Shown in pieces: positions 47,800 through 57,418 of a stretch of 64,000 nucleotides of DNA. The position numbers and the translations under genes were made by a program. The DNA is from Pseudomonadales bacterium (GTDB taxonomy: Bacteria; Pseudomonadota; Gammaproteobacteria; Pseudomonadales; Natronospirillaceae), in contig JALJPK010000005.1 in assembly GCA_022968985.1 (NCBI GenBank), positions 80,216-144,215 on the forward strand. Direction: 5' to 3'. How positions within the stretch are numbered: position 1 is the first letter of the stretch; each line of letters begins with the position of its first letter. Below the pieces are notes generated by a model. It ran no database searches, had not been told where the DNA came from, and worked only from the letters and a program-made list of their open reading frames with translations.

Positions 47800-48954
47800 C
47801 TACTTAAACAATCCAATAAAAAATAACTTAACTGAATCCCATAAACGTGCAAAAAATCCTGCTTGTTTTACATCGTTAAGTGCTACTACTGATTGTTGGT
47901 GAATAATTTTATCTTCTAATGTAATAGTTAATTGACCTAAAATATCACCTTTTAAAATTGGTGCCATTAATCCAGAATTAATTGTTATTTCAGTTGTATG
48001 TAATTTAGTTGTGCCTTTTTGAATGGTTTTATTAATAGGTTGTAATACACCAATATTTATATTTTGTGTAACACCTTTCCAAACTCGTGCGCTTGTTAGC
48101 ACCTCGTAACTTTTTACTAAAGTGGCACTTTCAAAAAAACTAAACCCATAGTTTAATAATTTTTTGGATTCAGTTGTCCGTGCCGCTTTAGATTCTGTAC
48201 CCATTACAACTGCAATAAAACGTGTTTGTTCTTTTTTAGCCGAAACCACCAAACAATATCCCGCCTCCTCAGTGTGGCCTGTTTTTAAACCGTCAACTGA
48301 TGGGTCATCACGTAATAATGTGACTCGATTATTTTGTTTAATGTTGTTGTATTCAAACGATTGCTGCGAATATATTTTATAAAATTGTGGGTCGTGATTA
48401 ATAATAGCACGGGCCAAAATAGCTAAGTCATGTGCCGTTGATACGTGTCCTTTATCTGGCAGTCCTGTTGCGTTTTTAAAATGACTGTTATTCATACCTA
48501 ACTGCGCTGCGTATTGATTCATTAATTGCGCAAATACAACTTCGTCACCCGCTATGTATTCAGCCAATGCTACCGAGGCATCATTACCAGATTGTATAAT
48601 GATGCCATGTAATAAATCGTCGACACTTACTTTACTATTCCATTCGACATACATTTTTGAGCCACCTGTACGCCAAGCTTTTTCACTAATCAAAACCTCA
48701 TCTGTTAACGATAATATACCTGAGTTAAGTTGAACTTCAGCGATATAGGCCGTCATCATTTTGGTTAACGAAGCAGGTGCTAATTGTTCATCGGCATTGT
48801 ATTGCACGATAATTTCACCCGTTTTGGCATCCATTAGAATATATGAACTAGCTGCTAAAAGTGGTGGTACGGGTAAAAGAGGAGTTTGTGCGAAGGTAAA
48901 ACTAGACAGTAATAACAAACTAACAATAGAAAAACGGATTAATAAAAATGACAT
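47800..48954 (-). CDS. dacA: D-alanyl-D-alanine carboxypeptidase (PBP5/6 type)
   Basis: 384 aa. Signal peptide (about 1-22), serine-peptidase S11 motifs SLTK (S62, K65), SGN (122-124) and KTG (224-226), then a PBP5_C beta domain and a C-terminal amphipathic helix that anchors it to the inner membrane (FARLWDSVKLFFIGLFK). Removes the terminal D-Ala of the peptidoglycan stem. The usual ybeD/lip genes are not adjacent. Confidence 0.95.
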   Translation of the reverse strand: MSFLLIRFSIVSLLLLSSFTFAQTPLLPVPPLLAASSYILMDAKTGEIIVQYNADEQLAPASLTKMMTAYIAEVQLNSGILSLTDEVLISEKAWRTGGSKMYVEWNSKVSVDDLLHGIIIQSGNDASVALAEYIAGDEVVFAQLMNQYAAQLGMNNSHFKNATGLPDKGHVSTAHDLAILARAIINHDPQFYKIYSQQSFEYNNIKQNNRVTLLRDDPSVDGLKTGHTEEAGYCLVVSAKKEQTRFIAVVMGTESKAARTTESKKLLNYGFSFFESATLVKSYEVLTSARVWKGVTQNINIGVLQPINKTIQKGTTKLHTTEITINSGLMAPILKGDILGQLTITLEDKIIHQQSVVALNDVKQAGFFARLWDSVKLFFIGLFK

Positions 48955-49126
48955 AACTATTACCTTATAAACAAAACCTAATAAATAAAAAAACTAACAA
49001 CTACAACAACTCGCTGCTGTAGACAGGTGTATTAGTTGATGGTTCATTTTAACAAAACACACTTTCCTATAAGGTGTGGTTTTATTAATGCTAAGATAAG
49101 TGACTCTATAAATAGTTGACTGCAAT

Positions 49127-49498
49127 ATGACTAAAATTCAATACAATAATTTCTGTAAAAGTTTGATCGCCAGCACTTTTGTTGAACAATGGGGCGCAGC
49201 ACAAGTATGGAAGGTGGGAGGCAAAGTGTTTGCTATTGCAGGCTGGAATAAAGGTGAGCAATTGGCAGTGACATTCAAAACTACAGCACTTGATTTCGAT
49301 ATATTAAAAGATCACCCAGGATGTCGACCCGCACCTTATTTAGCATCACGCGGATTTAAATGGATTCAACGATTTGATGATTGTGAAATGTTGGATGATG
49401 AATTGAAGTTATACATTCAAGATTCACATCAATTGATTGCAAATGCATTGAGTAAGAAAAAACAACGGGAATTGGGTTTAATGAAAACTAATAAATAA
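49127..49498 (+). CDS. MmcQ/YjbR family protein
   Basis: 123 aa, second member of this family in the window. VWKVGGKVFAIAGW, LAVTFKTTALDFDIL and RPAPYLASRGFKWIQ fit the family. It has low identity to the other copy by eye, so it is not a recent duplicate. Function unknown. Confidence 0.82.
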   Translation: MTKIQYNNFCKSLIASTFVEQWGAAQVWKVGGKVFAIAGWNKGEQLAVTFKTTALDFDILKDHPGCRPAPYLASRGFKWIQRFDDCEMLDDELKLYIQDSHQLIANALSKKKQRELGLMKTNK

Positions 49499-49576
49499 TT
49501 GCACTGAAGTTAATAAGTTTGTACTTACATATTATGTGGGGGTTTTGCACAGATTTAGTTACAGGGTCAAAAGATT

Positions 49577-49613
49577 AAAAAAAAGGTTGGCATGATTTTC
49601 ACATCTCCAACCC
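49577..49613 (-). terminator. Terminator of the beta-propeller lipoprotein operon
   Basis: GGTTGG/CCAACC stem with a GAT/ATC inner pair and a T8 run on the minus strand, 22 bp past the 49635 stop. Confidence 0.8.
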
Positions 49614-49634
49614 AGCTTTAACATAAACTAATAA

Positions 49635-50420
49635 TTAGTTTAATAAATCAACTTCTTCTTTTATTTCATATAGAAGTTCATCAAATGAATACACTTTTAA
49701 TAAACTATCACCTGTTAAAATATAGTGTTCTTCAAATTGTAAAATATCATTACACTGAATATTTCTGTATTCGTTTTCTTCATTGGGGTAGACAGGATCG
49801 ATAAGTGAATATATTTTTAGACTATTTTTATCGCAGACTAATAAAGCATTACCGTCTTGCGAAAAACTTAGACCTTTTGGACCTTCCATTTTAATACTTT
49901 GTCCCACTTTTATCGGCGATTCAATCGTACTAATATCCATTACATGCAGCTCATTAAAACCTTCTGAACAACCCCATGTTTCAGATGATCTAAGTGTCAC
50001 GTATGCATAACCATTATTTGCCACTACCGGATCACATGATGTTTGATGCGCCAATATTATTGCGTCACCATTATTAGGAGTGCCGTCTGAACGAATTTTA
50101 AAAACATGCATACCATTTTGAGCCCCTAATAATAATACAGTGTCTTCCCCAACTTGTTCGTATACAAATATGGTTTCTAATTCATCGGAGACTACAATTT
50201 CGTCAATCACTTCTGGATTAGTTGGATCTGATATATTTAACGTTTTTAATGTTGAATGTTCAACAATGTATAAAAAATCACCCACAATGGCGAATTTAGT
50301 GGTTGAGCCACCTTTACCTATTTGCTCTTTACCTTCTGAATTATCTAAACTGTAATCCCCTTCACTGCCACAGGAAAACAAGAAAATACTAATACTTAAT
50401 AATAACCATACATTTTTCAT
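49635..50420 (-). CDS. LVIVD-repeat-like lipoprotein
   Basis: 261 aa. Signal peptide with lipobox LFSC (Cys17). The mature part has repeats of the type IVGDFLYIVEH...LKTLNISDPTNPEVI and ELHVMDISTIESPIKVG, as in LVIVD beta-propeller blades. Likely a surface or periplasmic scaffold. It starts 3 bp after the stop of the related gene upstream. Confidence 0.75.
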   Translation of the reverse strand: MKNVWLLLSISIFLFSCGSEGDYSLDNSEGKEQIGKGGSTTKFAIVGDFLYIVEHSTLKTLNISDPTNPEVIDEIVVSDELETIFVYEQVGEDTVLLLGAQNGMHVFKIRSDGTPNNGDAIILAHQTSCDPVVANNGYAYVTLRSSETWGCSEGFNELHVMDISTIESPIKVGQSIKMEGPKGLSFSQDGNALLVCDKNSLKIYSLIDPVYPNEENEYRNIQCNDILQFEEHYILTGDSLLKVYSFDELLYEIKEEVDLLN

Positions 50421-50423
50421 TGT

Positions 50424-51068
50424 TTATTCTCCAAAGAATACGGTGTTGTTGGAACCGGCTTGTTTGTAGCCAATGATGTACCCATTTTCGACATTCACCT
50501 GACTTCTATTAAAATAAGTGGCGTTGGGTAACTCAGGGATTAATTCGTCTACTGCAACTTCAAATACATTTTGAATTCGTATTGGCGCTTGATTAAAATC
50601 GTTCAGGTTAATTTGAACTAAATCGGTATAACTATTGGCGTATAAATAATCATTTCGAATGGCTATGTCAGTTACATTGGGTAATTCGATGTATCCAATT
50701 TGATTAGTTTGTTCTAAGTTTAATTCCCAAACCGCGATGCCTTTTAAATGATCCACACTATAAAGGTGGTTTTTATAGGCATACAGTTTGCCTGGTTGCT
50801 CAATTCGTTTGGGATCTAATAGTTCAATTTTTGCGCTTGATTGAAATGCGGCAAAACTCATATATACAGGCTCAACACATTCAAAATTGCTCATATTACT
50901 CTCATCAAATGTGTAATCGATGTCATTACAAAAGGCGGCATCGCCTTCAAAAGTAAAATATGAATAACTGCTGGAATTGGAGCCGCTGTATAAGTCGATA
51001 CAAGCACTTGTCAGTAGCGAACTGACTACTAATAAACTGCTAATTTTCCAATTTGGATGGAACTGCAT
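50424..51068 (-). CDS. Lipoprotein, propeller-like, paired with 49635 gene
   Basis: 214 aa. Lipobox LTSAC (Cys23). Segments YAYKNHLYSVDHLKGIAVWEL and IAIRNDYLYANSYTDLVQI look like the same blade type as the next gene, so the two may form one split propeller. Start ATG is at 51068. Family not firmly identified. Confidence 0.62.
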   Translation of the reverse strand: MQFHPNWKISSLLVVSSLLTSACIDLYSGSNSSSYSYFTFEGDAAFCNDIDYTFDESNMSNFECVEPVYMSFAAFQSSAKIELLDPKRIEQPGKLYAYKNHLYSVDHLKGIAVWELNLEQTNQIGYIELPNVTDIAIRNDYLYANSYTDLVQINLNDFNQAPIRIQNVFEVAVDELIPELPNATYFNRSQVNVENGYIIGYKQAGSNNTVFFGE

Positions 51069-51362
51069 GGGGGAAACCTCATGTTAATCAAAACTAACTA
51101 CTGTAAAAACAACCACCTAGTTATCCATTTCTTGGGTAATTGATGCCATATTAAACGTAAATTAGATGATATTGTGGTGCACTATGCAAGTATGCTTTGT
51201 AAATGCTTGAACCAATCGATTTAAAAAAATTTTGATTCTTACTTAATTCTCTTAAATTAGACCTTGAGAATTTCTAAAATACCCCTATATTGGTAATCGA
51301 TTTTTATAGCGTTAAATATTGTATGGTTTAACGCACTTCCCTTTGAGTATTAGGAGTTCTAT

Positions 51363-51986
51363 ATGAGCATTTTAGTTGGCAAAAAAGCACCAGATTTCAC
51401 TTGTCCTGCAGCATTAGGTAACGGCGAATTAGTAAGCGATTTTAACCTTGCTGAAACAATTAAAGGAAAATACGCAATTGTATTCTTCTATCCTTTAGAT
51501 TTCACTTTCGTATGCCCGTCTGAGCTTATTGCTATGGACGTACGTATGGAAGAATTCAAAAAATTAGGTGTTGAAGTAATTGGCGTTTCGATTGATTCTC
51601 ACTTCACTCACAATGCTTGGAAAAATACTCCAATCAATGAAGGTGGTATTGGTCCAGTTAAGTACACATTAGCAGCGGATTTAGATCACTCTATTGCGCA
51701 AAACTACGGTATTTTAACCGGTGATGACTTGTCTGGTTACCCAGCAGGTACTGCAATGCGCGCATCTTTTATTATCGATCAAGAAGGTGTTGTACGTTCA
51801 CAAGTTGTAAATGATGAGCCTATCGGCCGTAACATGGATGAGTTAATTCGCATCGTTGAAGGTTACCAGTTCTTTAAAGAACACGGTCAAGTTTGCCCTG
51901 CAGGCTGGACTAAAGGTAAAGCAGCAATGACTCCTGGTGTTGAAGGTGTTGCAGCTTACTTAAAAGATCACGCAAACGAACTTTAA
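51363..51986 (+). CDS. 2-Cys peroxiredoxin (AhpC/Prx1 type)
   Basis: 207 aa. Peroxidatic Cys51 in FVCPSE and resolving Cys178 in QVCPAGW; the GGIG loop of sensitive peroxiredoxins is present. The codon usage is richer in C-ending codons than its neighbours, as in highly expressed genes. Good ribosome site (AGGAG). Typical cytoplasmic peroxide reduction; no ahpF nearby. Confidence 0.95.
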   Translation: MSILVGKKAPDFTCPAALGNGELVSDFNLAETIKGKYAIVFFYPLDFTFVCPSELIAMDVRMEEFKKLGVEVIGVSIDSHFTHNAWKNTPINEGGIGPVKYTLAADLDHSIAQNYGILTGDDLSGYPAGTAMRASFIIDQEGVVRSQVVNDEPIGRNMDELIRIVEGYQFFKEHGQVCPAGWTKGKAAMTPGVEGVAAYLKDHANEL

Positions 51987-52573
51987 GACCTTAACCCCTT
52001 AGGTTTTGTAGCCTGGTCCATTTACATGGACCGGGCTTTTTTTTGGCTGCTTTTTAACCTGGTTTTAACCTACTTTTAAATTTATGTTTTTAGTTAAACC
52101 ATCATCCTTAAATTTTTATACTTATACAGCACTTAACCTGTTTTGCTTTAGCTGAACAAGTACACACTCCATTGTGTTATTAGTTATTAGTTATTAGTTT
52201 CTTTTTAACATAATAATTGCTATACATTATCACTCTTTCGTAATTAGTAAGCACTTACTTATATTAAAAACAGTATAAACATTAATATTATTTTTATACT
52301 TCTATCTAATAATGGTTATGTTTTAAAATTGTGTTGCTACAATCCTAACTAGTTGAATTCAAACAGGTTTTGTTATTAGTGATGCTGTTATTCTAAAACC
52401 GCTTATTCGGTTGTAATAGAGCCATCTAATCCACTAAACATACTAAAGCAGTATTAAGCTGCAACAACAATTTAAAACATAACTTCTAATTTTGATTGTC
52501 ATTAGTAACAACCATATTTAACCTAACCTTTCTGATACAATCCTAACTAATTAAAATCTATGAGAATTTCATT
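51987..52573. other. Intergenic region after the peroxiredoxin gene
   Basis: Besides the terminator it holds repeated TTAGTTA units near 52178-52200 and two copies of TACAATCCTAACTA (about 52338 and 52538). The second copy is just upstream of the next gene and may include its -10 box (TACAAT). No gene seen. Confidence 0.4.
52011..52044 (+). terminator. Terminator of the peroxiredoxin gene
   Basis: 10-bp stem GCCTGGTCCA/TGGACCGGGC with one G-T pair, 6-nt loop and a T8 run. Confidence 0.93.
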
Positions 52574-52915
52574 ATGAACCCTACATTTATTGTCGATCAT
52601 TACGCGGTTAGCCCTCAAATTCAAAGCGACGATGTTGTCACATTAAAACAATCGGGGTTTGTTGCGATTGTTTGTAACCGACCGGACGGCGAAGACACCG
52701 ACCAACCCACTGCGGCGCAAATTGGCGCAGCTGCAAAAGAACAAAATATGTCGTTTATTCATTTACCAATGAATGGCCCAATGATGACACATGAGCAATT
52801 AGAACAATTGGATGTATTTTTAAATGAAAATGAAGGTAAAGTATTTTCTTATTGCCGCTCAGGTAATCGTTCAAACATTATGTATCAAGCGTTACTTGAA
52901 AAACGTAATACCTAA
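52574..52915 (+). CDS. TIGR01244 family sulfur transferase / phosphatase-like protein (DUF442)
   Basis: 113 aa. The protein-tyrosine-phosphatase-like active loop YCRSGNRS (Cys94, Arg99) is present, with the N-terminal VSPQI and NRPDGE blocks of TIGR01244/DUF442. The family is often fused to or beside persulfide dioxygenases; here it stands alone, 57 bp upstream of the DUF3549 gene. Confidence 0.88.
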   Translation: MNPTFIVDHYAVSPQIQSDDVVTLKQSGFVAIVCNRPDGEDTDQPTAAQIGAAAKEQNMSFIHLPMNGPMMTHEQLEQLDVFLNENEGKVFSYCRSGNRSNIMYQALLEKRNT

Positions 52916-52972
52916 TAACTGAGCAACAATACTTACGGGCACTTTTAATTATTAAACAACGGCGACTATATT

Positions 52973-53941
52973 TTGAGCAAAACAAACATCAACACATTTT
53001 CAGAGCTTTATGAATTAGCTCAAACTCATATTGAAGTCTTTGATTTGGGCCGTCAGTTACAACATATTGATTCGGATGACCTTTATAAAATAGAAGTGGG
53101 TGAATTACCTTACCCGTATCCATTTAAAGAGTCGGCGCATATTGCCATTATTACTTGGCATCCAGATCACCCAGAGCGTCATAGTATTTGGATGTTTAAA
53201 TGGGCGTTAGATGAACGTAATATGGTGCAAATTTCTGCACAACAAAATTGTTTAGAGCGCGTAATAAAATCTTTAGCTGTCAAAGACGAAGACGAACGTC
53301 GCCGATTATTACAAGATCATCCGTTTCATTTTAAACCTAATGAAATCATGCAATCGTGTTTTCATGCAAAGGCTTCGATTATTTTAAATCAGCCTGTTTC
53401 AAAATTTTATGAGTCGAGCAAACAATATTATTTGTCTGAGTCTCAAAATAATTGGCAAGAAATTGGAATTCAAGGTGTGGGCGAACTAGTCTGGAGGCTT
53501 CAGGACAGTGACAAAAAACATATTGTTAAGCATTTTAATGATTATGCAAAACCCGCACAGTTATGTTTACTTGCTTGTTTAGAGCATAGTAATGACGACC
53601 CTATTTTTTCACAGCAACTAATTAAACAGGTACAACTTGATGAATTTGAATTATTTAGTCATTTAATTCGAGCAGTTAGTAAAACAGCAAATGATCCAGT
53701 AGTAAAAAATTGGTTACATTTATTAGTCAATGAACACACTGAACTGCATATTGAATGTTTATTAGCCATTGCCACACGTGCTTATCTTGCTTTGGAAGAC
53801 GATATTGTGATGATTAATTTATTCCACAAATTAGCACAAATTTCTAACATTAAAACGATTGATATCATCGCAAAAGACTTAACGCGTTTTGAACCATTAA
53901 GAAAACACGTTATTAAAGCTTTACGGGTGCCAATCAATTAA
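52973..53941 (+). CDS. DUF3549 family protein
   Basis: 322 aa. Matches DUF3549 of gammaproteobacteria: FSELYELAQ...FDLGRQLQHI, YPYPF..SAHIAIITW and a helical C-terminal half resembling HEAT-like repeats. No function known. The start is TTG at 52973; no ATG exists before the conserved N-terminal block, so the alternative start is well supported. Confidence 0.88.
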   Translation: MSKTNINTFSELYELAQTHIEVFDLGRQLQHIDSDDLYKIEVGELPYPYPFKESAHIAIITWHPDHPERHSIWMFKWALDERNMVQISAQQNCLERVIKSLAVKDEDERRRLLQDHPFHFKPNEIMQSCFHAKASIILNQPVSKFYESSKQYYLSESQNNWQEIGIQGVGELVWRLQDSDKKHIVKHFNDYAKPAQLCLLACLEHSNDDPIFSQQLIKQVQLDEFELFSHLIRAVSKTANDPVVKNWLHLLVNEHTELHIECLLAIATRAYLALEDDIVMINLFHKLAQISNIKTIDIIAKDLTRFEPLRKHVIKALRVPIN

Positions 53942-54143
53942 TCTAATGGTTTAATTCTAAATATAATTAATGTAAAATATTCCCTTCCTGAGTAATATTT
54001 AGTTGCTGTTTTCTTTTAGTTAAATCATAAAAGTTTAGTAAGGCAGTAGCATATTTGTTTATGATGTATTAGTAACATTAAATATATAAAAGTGGCGAAT
54101 TAAGGATTTGTTTTACTTTAATATATTAAATTCCATTTGTTTG
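53942..54143. other. Intergenic region, no gene seen
   Basis: AT-rich region leading into the 74-bp duplicated segment; nothing recognised. Confidence 0.35.
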
Positions 54144-54292
54144 ACATCTTAAGTATTTAAAAATGCACCAATTACACTATTTAGTATTGGTCGCGAATAA
54201 CTTTCAGCATTTTGTTAACATCTTAAGTATTAAAAAATATGCACCATATTACATAATATTGTATTGGTCGCGAATAACTTTCACCATTTTAT
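54144..54292. repeat. 74-bp tandem duplication upstream of a small membrane-protein gene
   Basis: Two diverged copies (54144-54217 and 54218-54292), each starting ACATCTTAAGTATT. Each contains the identical block TTGGTCGCGAATAACTTTCA and ends in a T-rich run. The second copy ends 13 bp before the ATG of the 64-aa gene, so both lie in its promoter or leader region. Confidence 0.88.
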
Positions 54293-54305
54293 TAGGATAT
54301 AAAAT

Positions 54306-54500
54306 ATGAAACCTGGTTCCATTTTTTGTGTAACACTTCTTGTTATTAGTGTTGTTCTTGCAACAGCTCAATATTGGTTTTCACCTCTTTCAACCTCATT
54401 ATTTATTCGTGTATTATTTAGTTTTATTGCTATATTTTTAATTACAATTGCTATTATTTCAGCCAATAACGACCACCTTGATGATGAAATTAAAAACTAA
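54306..54500 (+). CDS. Small two-helix membrane protein
   Basis: 64 aa. Two hydrophobic helices (about 5-22 and 29-50) and a short acidic tail. Ribosome site TTAGGAT before the ATG. No family recognised. Its upstream region is duplicated, which could duplicate a regulatory site. Confidence 0.6.
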   Translation: MKPGSIFCVTLLVISVVLATAQYWFSPLSTSLFIRVLFSFIAIFLITIAIISANNDHLDDEIKN

Positions 54501-54543
54501 AATATTATTACTTAACTTTGTTTAACATCCTAAAACAACCTAA

Positions 54544-54608
54544 CTTCTAGCTCACTTCTAGCTCACTTCTAGCTCACTTCTAGCTCACTTCTAGCTCACT
54601 TCTAGCTA
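54544..54608. repeat. 11-bp tandem array CTTCTAGCTCA x5+
   Basis: Five perfect copies and a partial sixth in the gap between the convergent small membrane gene and the DTW gene. Just before the DTW gene's 3' end. Confidence 0.95.
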
Positions 54609-54619
54609 CTTTTTTATGT

Positions 54620-55270
54620 TTATGTAGGATCTTGATTTCTATTCGCAAACAATTCCACATCTGCTTTTTTTAATTCACAAAACTGCTTTAATAATTCAAA
54701 ACTTGTTTTCATTGGGTAATCCTCCAAAATATTTAACGCCATTACTGTGGCTTCTAATGTGGATCTAAAATGCGCTTGGCGTTTTTTTCTAATTTGATAG
54801 ATTGAAGGGCTGCCATCTAACAATAAGTGATAACTTTTTAAACTATGTAACCACGGATTAGTCAAAAATATCTTTTTCGATTTTTTCCAATTTGAATCAA
54901 TCACAATTAAATTCAAAGCCTGACTATTATTTGAACTATGTGCGAAGTCTTGTTGGATACTATTGCTGGATAACTCAACACTATTTGTTTGTGGATATAA
55001 TAAAAGCGTATTCTTGGTTGTTAAATGTGCAAATTCTGGATGTTCCGATAAATTAAAGTCGTCATCATTACCCATAAATATCTGACAGTTTGGAATATTC
55101 AGTTTTAATAACTGCACTGTATTTTTATGATGTTTAGCTTCTTGAGGGTGTTGCAAAACAACTAAATTGATACGACTATTTTGTGGAGTAACATGCGAAC
55201 ACAAACAATGTGTTTTTAGCATGTGACATTGAAAACAGAATTCACGTTTTGTATTTTTGATATTACTCAA
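54620..55270 (-). CDS. DTW-domain protein, probable tRNA-uridine aminocarboxypropyltransferase
   Basis: 216 aa. N-terminal zinc cysteines C12, C15, C22 and C24 (CFQC, HCLC), VVLQHPQEAKHHKNT and the catalytic-core motif IDSNWKKSKK, a DxxW variant of DTW. LLDGSPSIYQIRKK is also typical. The family (TapT, Tsr3-like) adds 3-amino-3-carboxypropyl from SAM to tRNA uridine (acp3U). The only start before the zinc motif is TTG at 55270. Confidence 0.85.
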   Translation of the reverse strand: MSNIKNTKREFCFQCHMLKTHCLCSHVTPQNSRINLVVLQHPQEAKHHKNTVQLLKLNIPNCQIFMGNDDDFNLSEHPEFAHLTTKNTLLLYPQTNSVELSSNSIQQDFAHSSNNSQALNLIVIDSNWKKSKKIFLTNPWLHSLKSYHLLLDGSPSIYQIRKKRQAHFRSTLEATVMALNILEDYPMKTSFELLKQFCELKKADVELFANRNQDPT

Positions 55271-55314
55271 TTTTAATTTATCTCTTTTTCATTTTTAATT
55301 AAATTTTTATTTTT

Positions 55315-55508
55315 GTTTTAACACGGCAAACCACGACCTACATTAATAATCCAAACCACATTGTATTGTCGATATCTATTATGACATTAGTTTTAACACG
55401 GCAAGCCACGACCAACTTCAATAATCCAAACCACATTGAATTATCGATATTTATTATGACATTAGTTTTAACACGACAAGCCACGACCTACATTAATAAT
55501 CCAAACCC
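55315..55508. repeat. 75-bp tandem repeat, 2.6 copies, carrying the 3' end of the adenosyltransferase gene
   Basis: Units start at 55315, 55390 and 55465 with GTTTTAACACGG or GACAAG variants and contain CCACGACC and AATAATCCAAACC. The third unit runs into the coding 3' end of the gene at 55493 (its stop codon lies in the unit), so the array is a repeated copy of gene tail plus downstream DNA. Confidence 0.93.
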
Positions 55509-56086
55509 ACCTGCGCTTTAATACCTGCATCAAACGCATGTTTAATATTATTAATTTCACTTACTGTATCAGCCAGCTCAATTAATGTTTTATTGGCACC
55601 TCGACCTGTAATGATTACATGTTGATGGTTTGGCCTATTTTTAAGACAGTCATAAACCTCTTGAGGGTCAATGTATTCAAAATTAAGCATGTAGGTTAAT
55701 TCATCCAAAATAAGCATATCGACATTTTTATCAGTTAATGCTTTTTTGGCAAACTGCCATACTTTTAAACAAGCGGCTTTATCGGTCTCTTTGTTTTGCG
55801 TGTCCCATGTAAAACCCGTTGCCATTACTGAAAACTCAACGTCAAATGCCTCTAATAAATCTCGTTCACCACAATCCCAACTGCCTTTAATAAATTGGCA
55901 AACCTTCACTTTTAAACCATGTCCGGTTGCCCTGGCTGCGGTGCCAAATGCCGATGTGGACTTACCTTTACCATTACCAGTAATTAAAACCACTAAACCT
56001 TTTTGCGTTTGTGCTTTGGCAATTCGTTTATCGATGGCTTGTTTAATTTTTTGCATTTTTTGCTGATGGGTTTTCATGGGAGTCAT
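55493..56086 (-). CDS. Cob(I)yrinic acid a,c-diamide adenosyltransferase
   Basis: 197 aa. P-loop GNGKGKS (37-43), KVCQFIKGSW, LILDELTYML and ITGRGAN match the CobA/BtuR/CobO family. It adenosylates corrinoids in B12 synthesis and salvage. With the riboswitch-controlled bluB it points to B12 salvage or remodelling. Its final codons are part of the 75-bp tandem repeat. Confidence 0.94.
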   Translation of the reverse strand: MTPMKTHQQKMQKIKQAIDKRIAKAQTQKGLVVLITGNGKGKSTSAFGTAARATGHGLKVKVCQFIKGSWDCGERDLLEAFDVEFSVMATGFTWDTQNKETDKAACLKVWQFAKKALTDKNVDMLILDELTYMLNFEYIDPQEVYDCLKNRPNHQHVIITGRGANKTLIELADTVSEINNIKHAFDAGIKAQVGLDY

Positions 56087-56272
56087 TTGTTAAAGCTGGG
56101 GAGGTATTATAAGTTGCTGAAGGGTTTAGGACAAATGCAGAAGGAAACTGAGAAATGATTGTTGATAATTAAGTGAATATTAGTTATGTTAGGTGCACTT
56201 TTTTGCACCTAACAATTAAACATTGCAGATATTAAATTTGTCAGAGCAGCTGCTGACCTACAATTAGCTATT

Positions 56273-57241
56273 TTACTGGGCCGTTTCTAACTCTGTAAAA
56301 ATGCCATCAAACAACACTGTTGATAAATAACGCTCACCACTGTCAGGTAATATCACAACAATCACCTTGTCTTTATTGGCTTCTTCATTTGCTAACTTAA
56401 TTGCCGCTGCCACTGCTGCACCTGAAGAAATACCCGCTAAGATGCCTTCTTGTGACATTAATAAACGCGCTGTTTCAATCGCTTCTTCGTTATCAATACC
56501 CATCGTCAGATCAACAATCGACAAATCTAAGTTTTCTGGAATAAAGTTAGCACCAATACCTTGGATTTTATGCGGCGCTGGTGTAATCGCTTCGCCATTC
56601 ATTGCTTGTTGAATAATGGGAGAAGCTTTAGGTTCAACAGCTACAGACAAAATGTTTTTGCCTTGGGTATTTTTTATATATCGACTCACACCAGTGATCG
56701 TACCACCTGTACCCACACCAGCAACAAAAATATCTATTTTGCCATCGGTATCATTCCAAATTTCAGGACCGGTTGTTTGTTCGTGTATTGCTGGGTTTGC
56801 TGGATTCGAAAACTGTTGTAATAATACAAAACTATCATCACCATCTGCAATCTCTTGTGCTTTAGCAACTGCGCCATTCATACCTTTAGCTGGCTCAGTT
56901 AACACTAAAGTTGCCCCTAATGCTTTTAAGATTTTACGACGCTCTAATGACATAGACGCTGGCATCGTTAAGGTTAATGGATAACCTTTTGCTGCTGCCA
57001 CATAAGCTAATGCAATCCCTGTATTACCTGATGTTGGTTCTACTAATTGTTTGCCTTTGCTTAAAATTCCATCTTTTTCTGCCTGTAATATCATATTGGC
57101 ACCAATACGACACTTTACAGAATTGGCAGGATTACGTGATTCGATTTTTAAAAGGATTGTGCTACCAGCGGGTGCTAGTTTATTTAATTTTACTAACGGT
57201 GTATTTCCTGACGCTAATGTATTATCTGCAAAAAATTTCAT
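56273..57241 (-). CDS. cysK: Cysteine synthase A
   Basis: 322 aa. PLP Lys43 in NSVKCRIG, the TSGNTG substrate loop, GTGGTITG phosphate loop and SSGAA. Makes cysteine from O-acetylserine and sulfide. ATG 57241 has GGAGAG; an in-frame ATG four codons earlier lies over that site. Single gene. Confidence 0.96.
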   Translation of the reverse strand: MKFFADNTLASGNTPLVKLNKLAPAGSTILLKIESRNPANSVKCRIGANMILQAEKDGILSKGKQLVEPTSGNTGIALAYVAAAKGYPLTLTMPASMSLERRKILKALGATLVLTEPAKGMNGAVAKAQEIADGDDSFVLLQQFSNPANPAIHEQTTGPEIWNDTDGKIDIFVAGVGTGGTITGVSRYIKNTQGKNILSVAVEPKASPIIQQAMNGEAITPAPHKIQGIGANFIPENLDLSIVDLTMGIDNEEAIETARLLMSQEGILAGISSGAAVAAAIKLANEEANKDKVIVVILPDSGERYLSTVLFDGIFTELETAQ

Positions 57242-57418
57242 AAAACTCTCCATTAAAGAGCCTGTAGTCTAACTTATGCCCAGTAATTGTAAAGTTGTGA
57301 CATTATTTGTTATGAACCGTTATATAAAGAACCTAATCGGTTTAAATTTGACGCCAATGTGCGTAAAATTTACAAATATAAGTTATTCAATCAATTTAAG
57401 TTCAAAATAGGTGATTTC

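Noticed and set aside
51180..51350. OxyR-like site upstream of the peroxiredoxin gene
   Set aside because: Only CTAT/ATAG fragments at irregular spacing were found; not convincing.
25981..55270. Functional link between DUF3419 and DTW proteins because both use the aminocarboxypropyl group of SAM
   Set aside because: They are 28 kb apart with unrelated neighbours; chance co-occurrence is likelier.
55315..55508. Possible CRISPR array
   Set aside because: Units are contiguous 75-bp copies with no unique spacers and no cas genes nearby.
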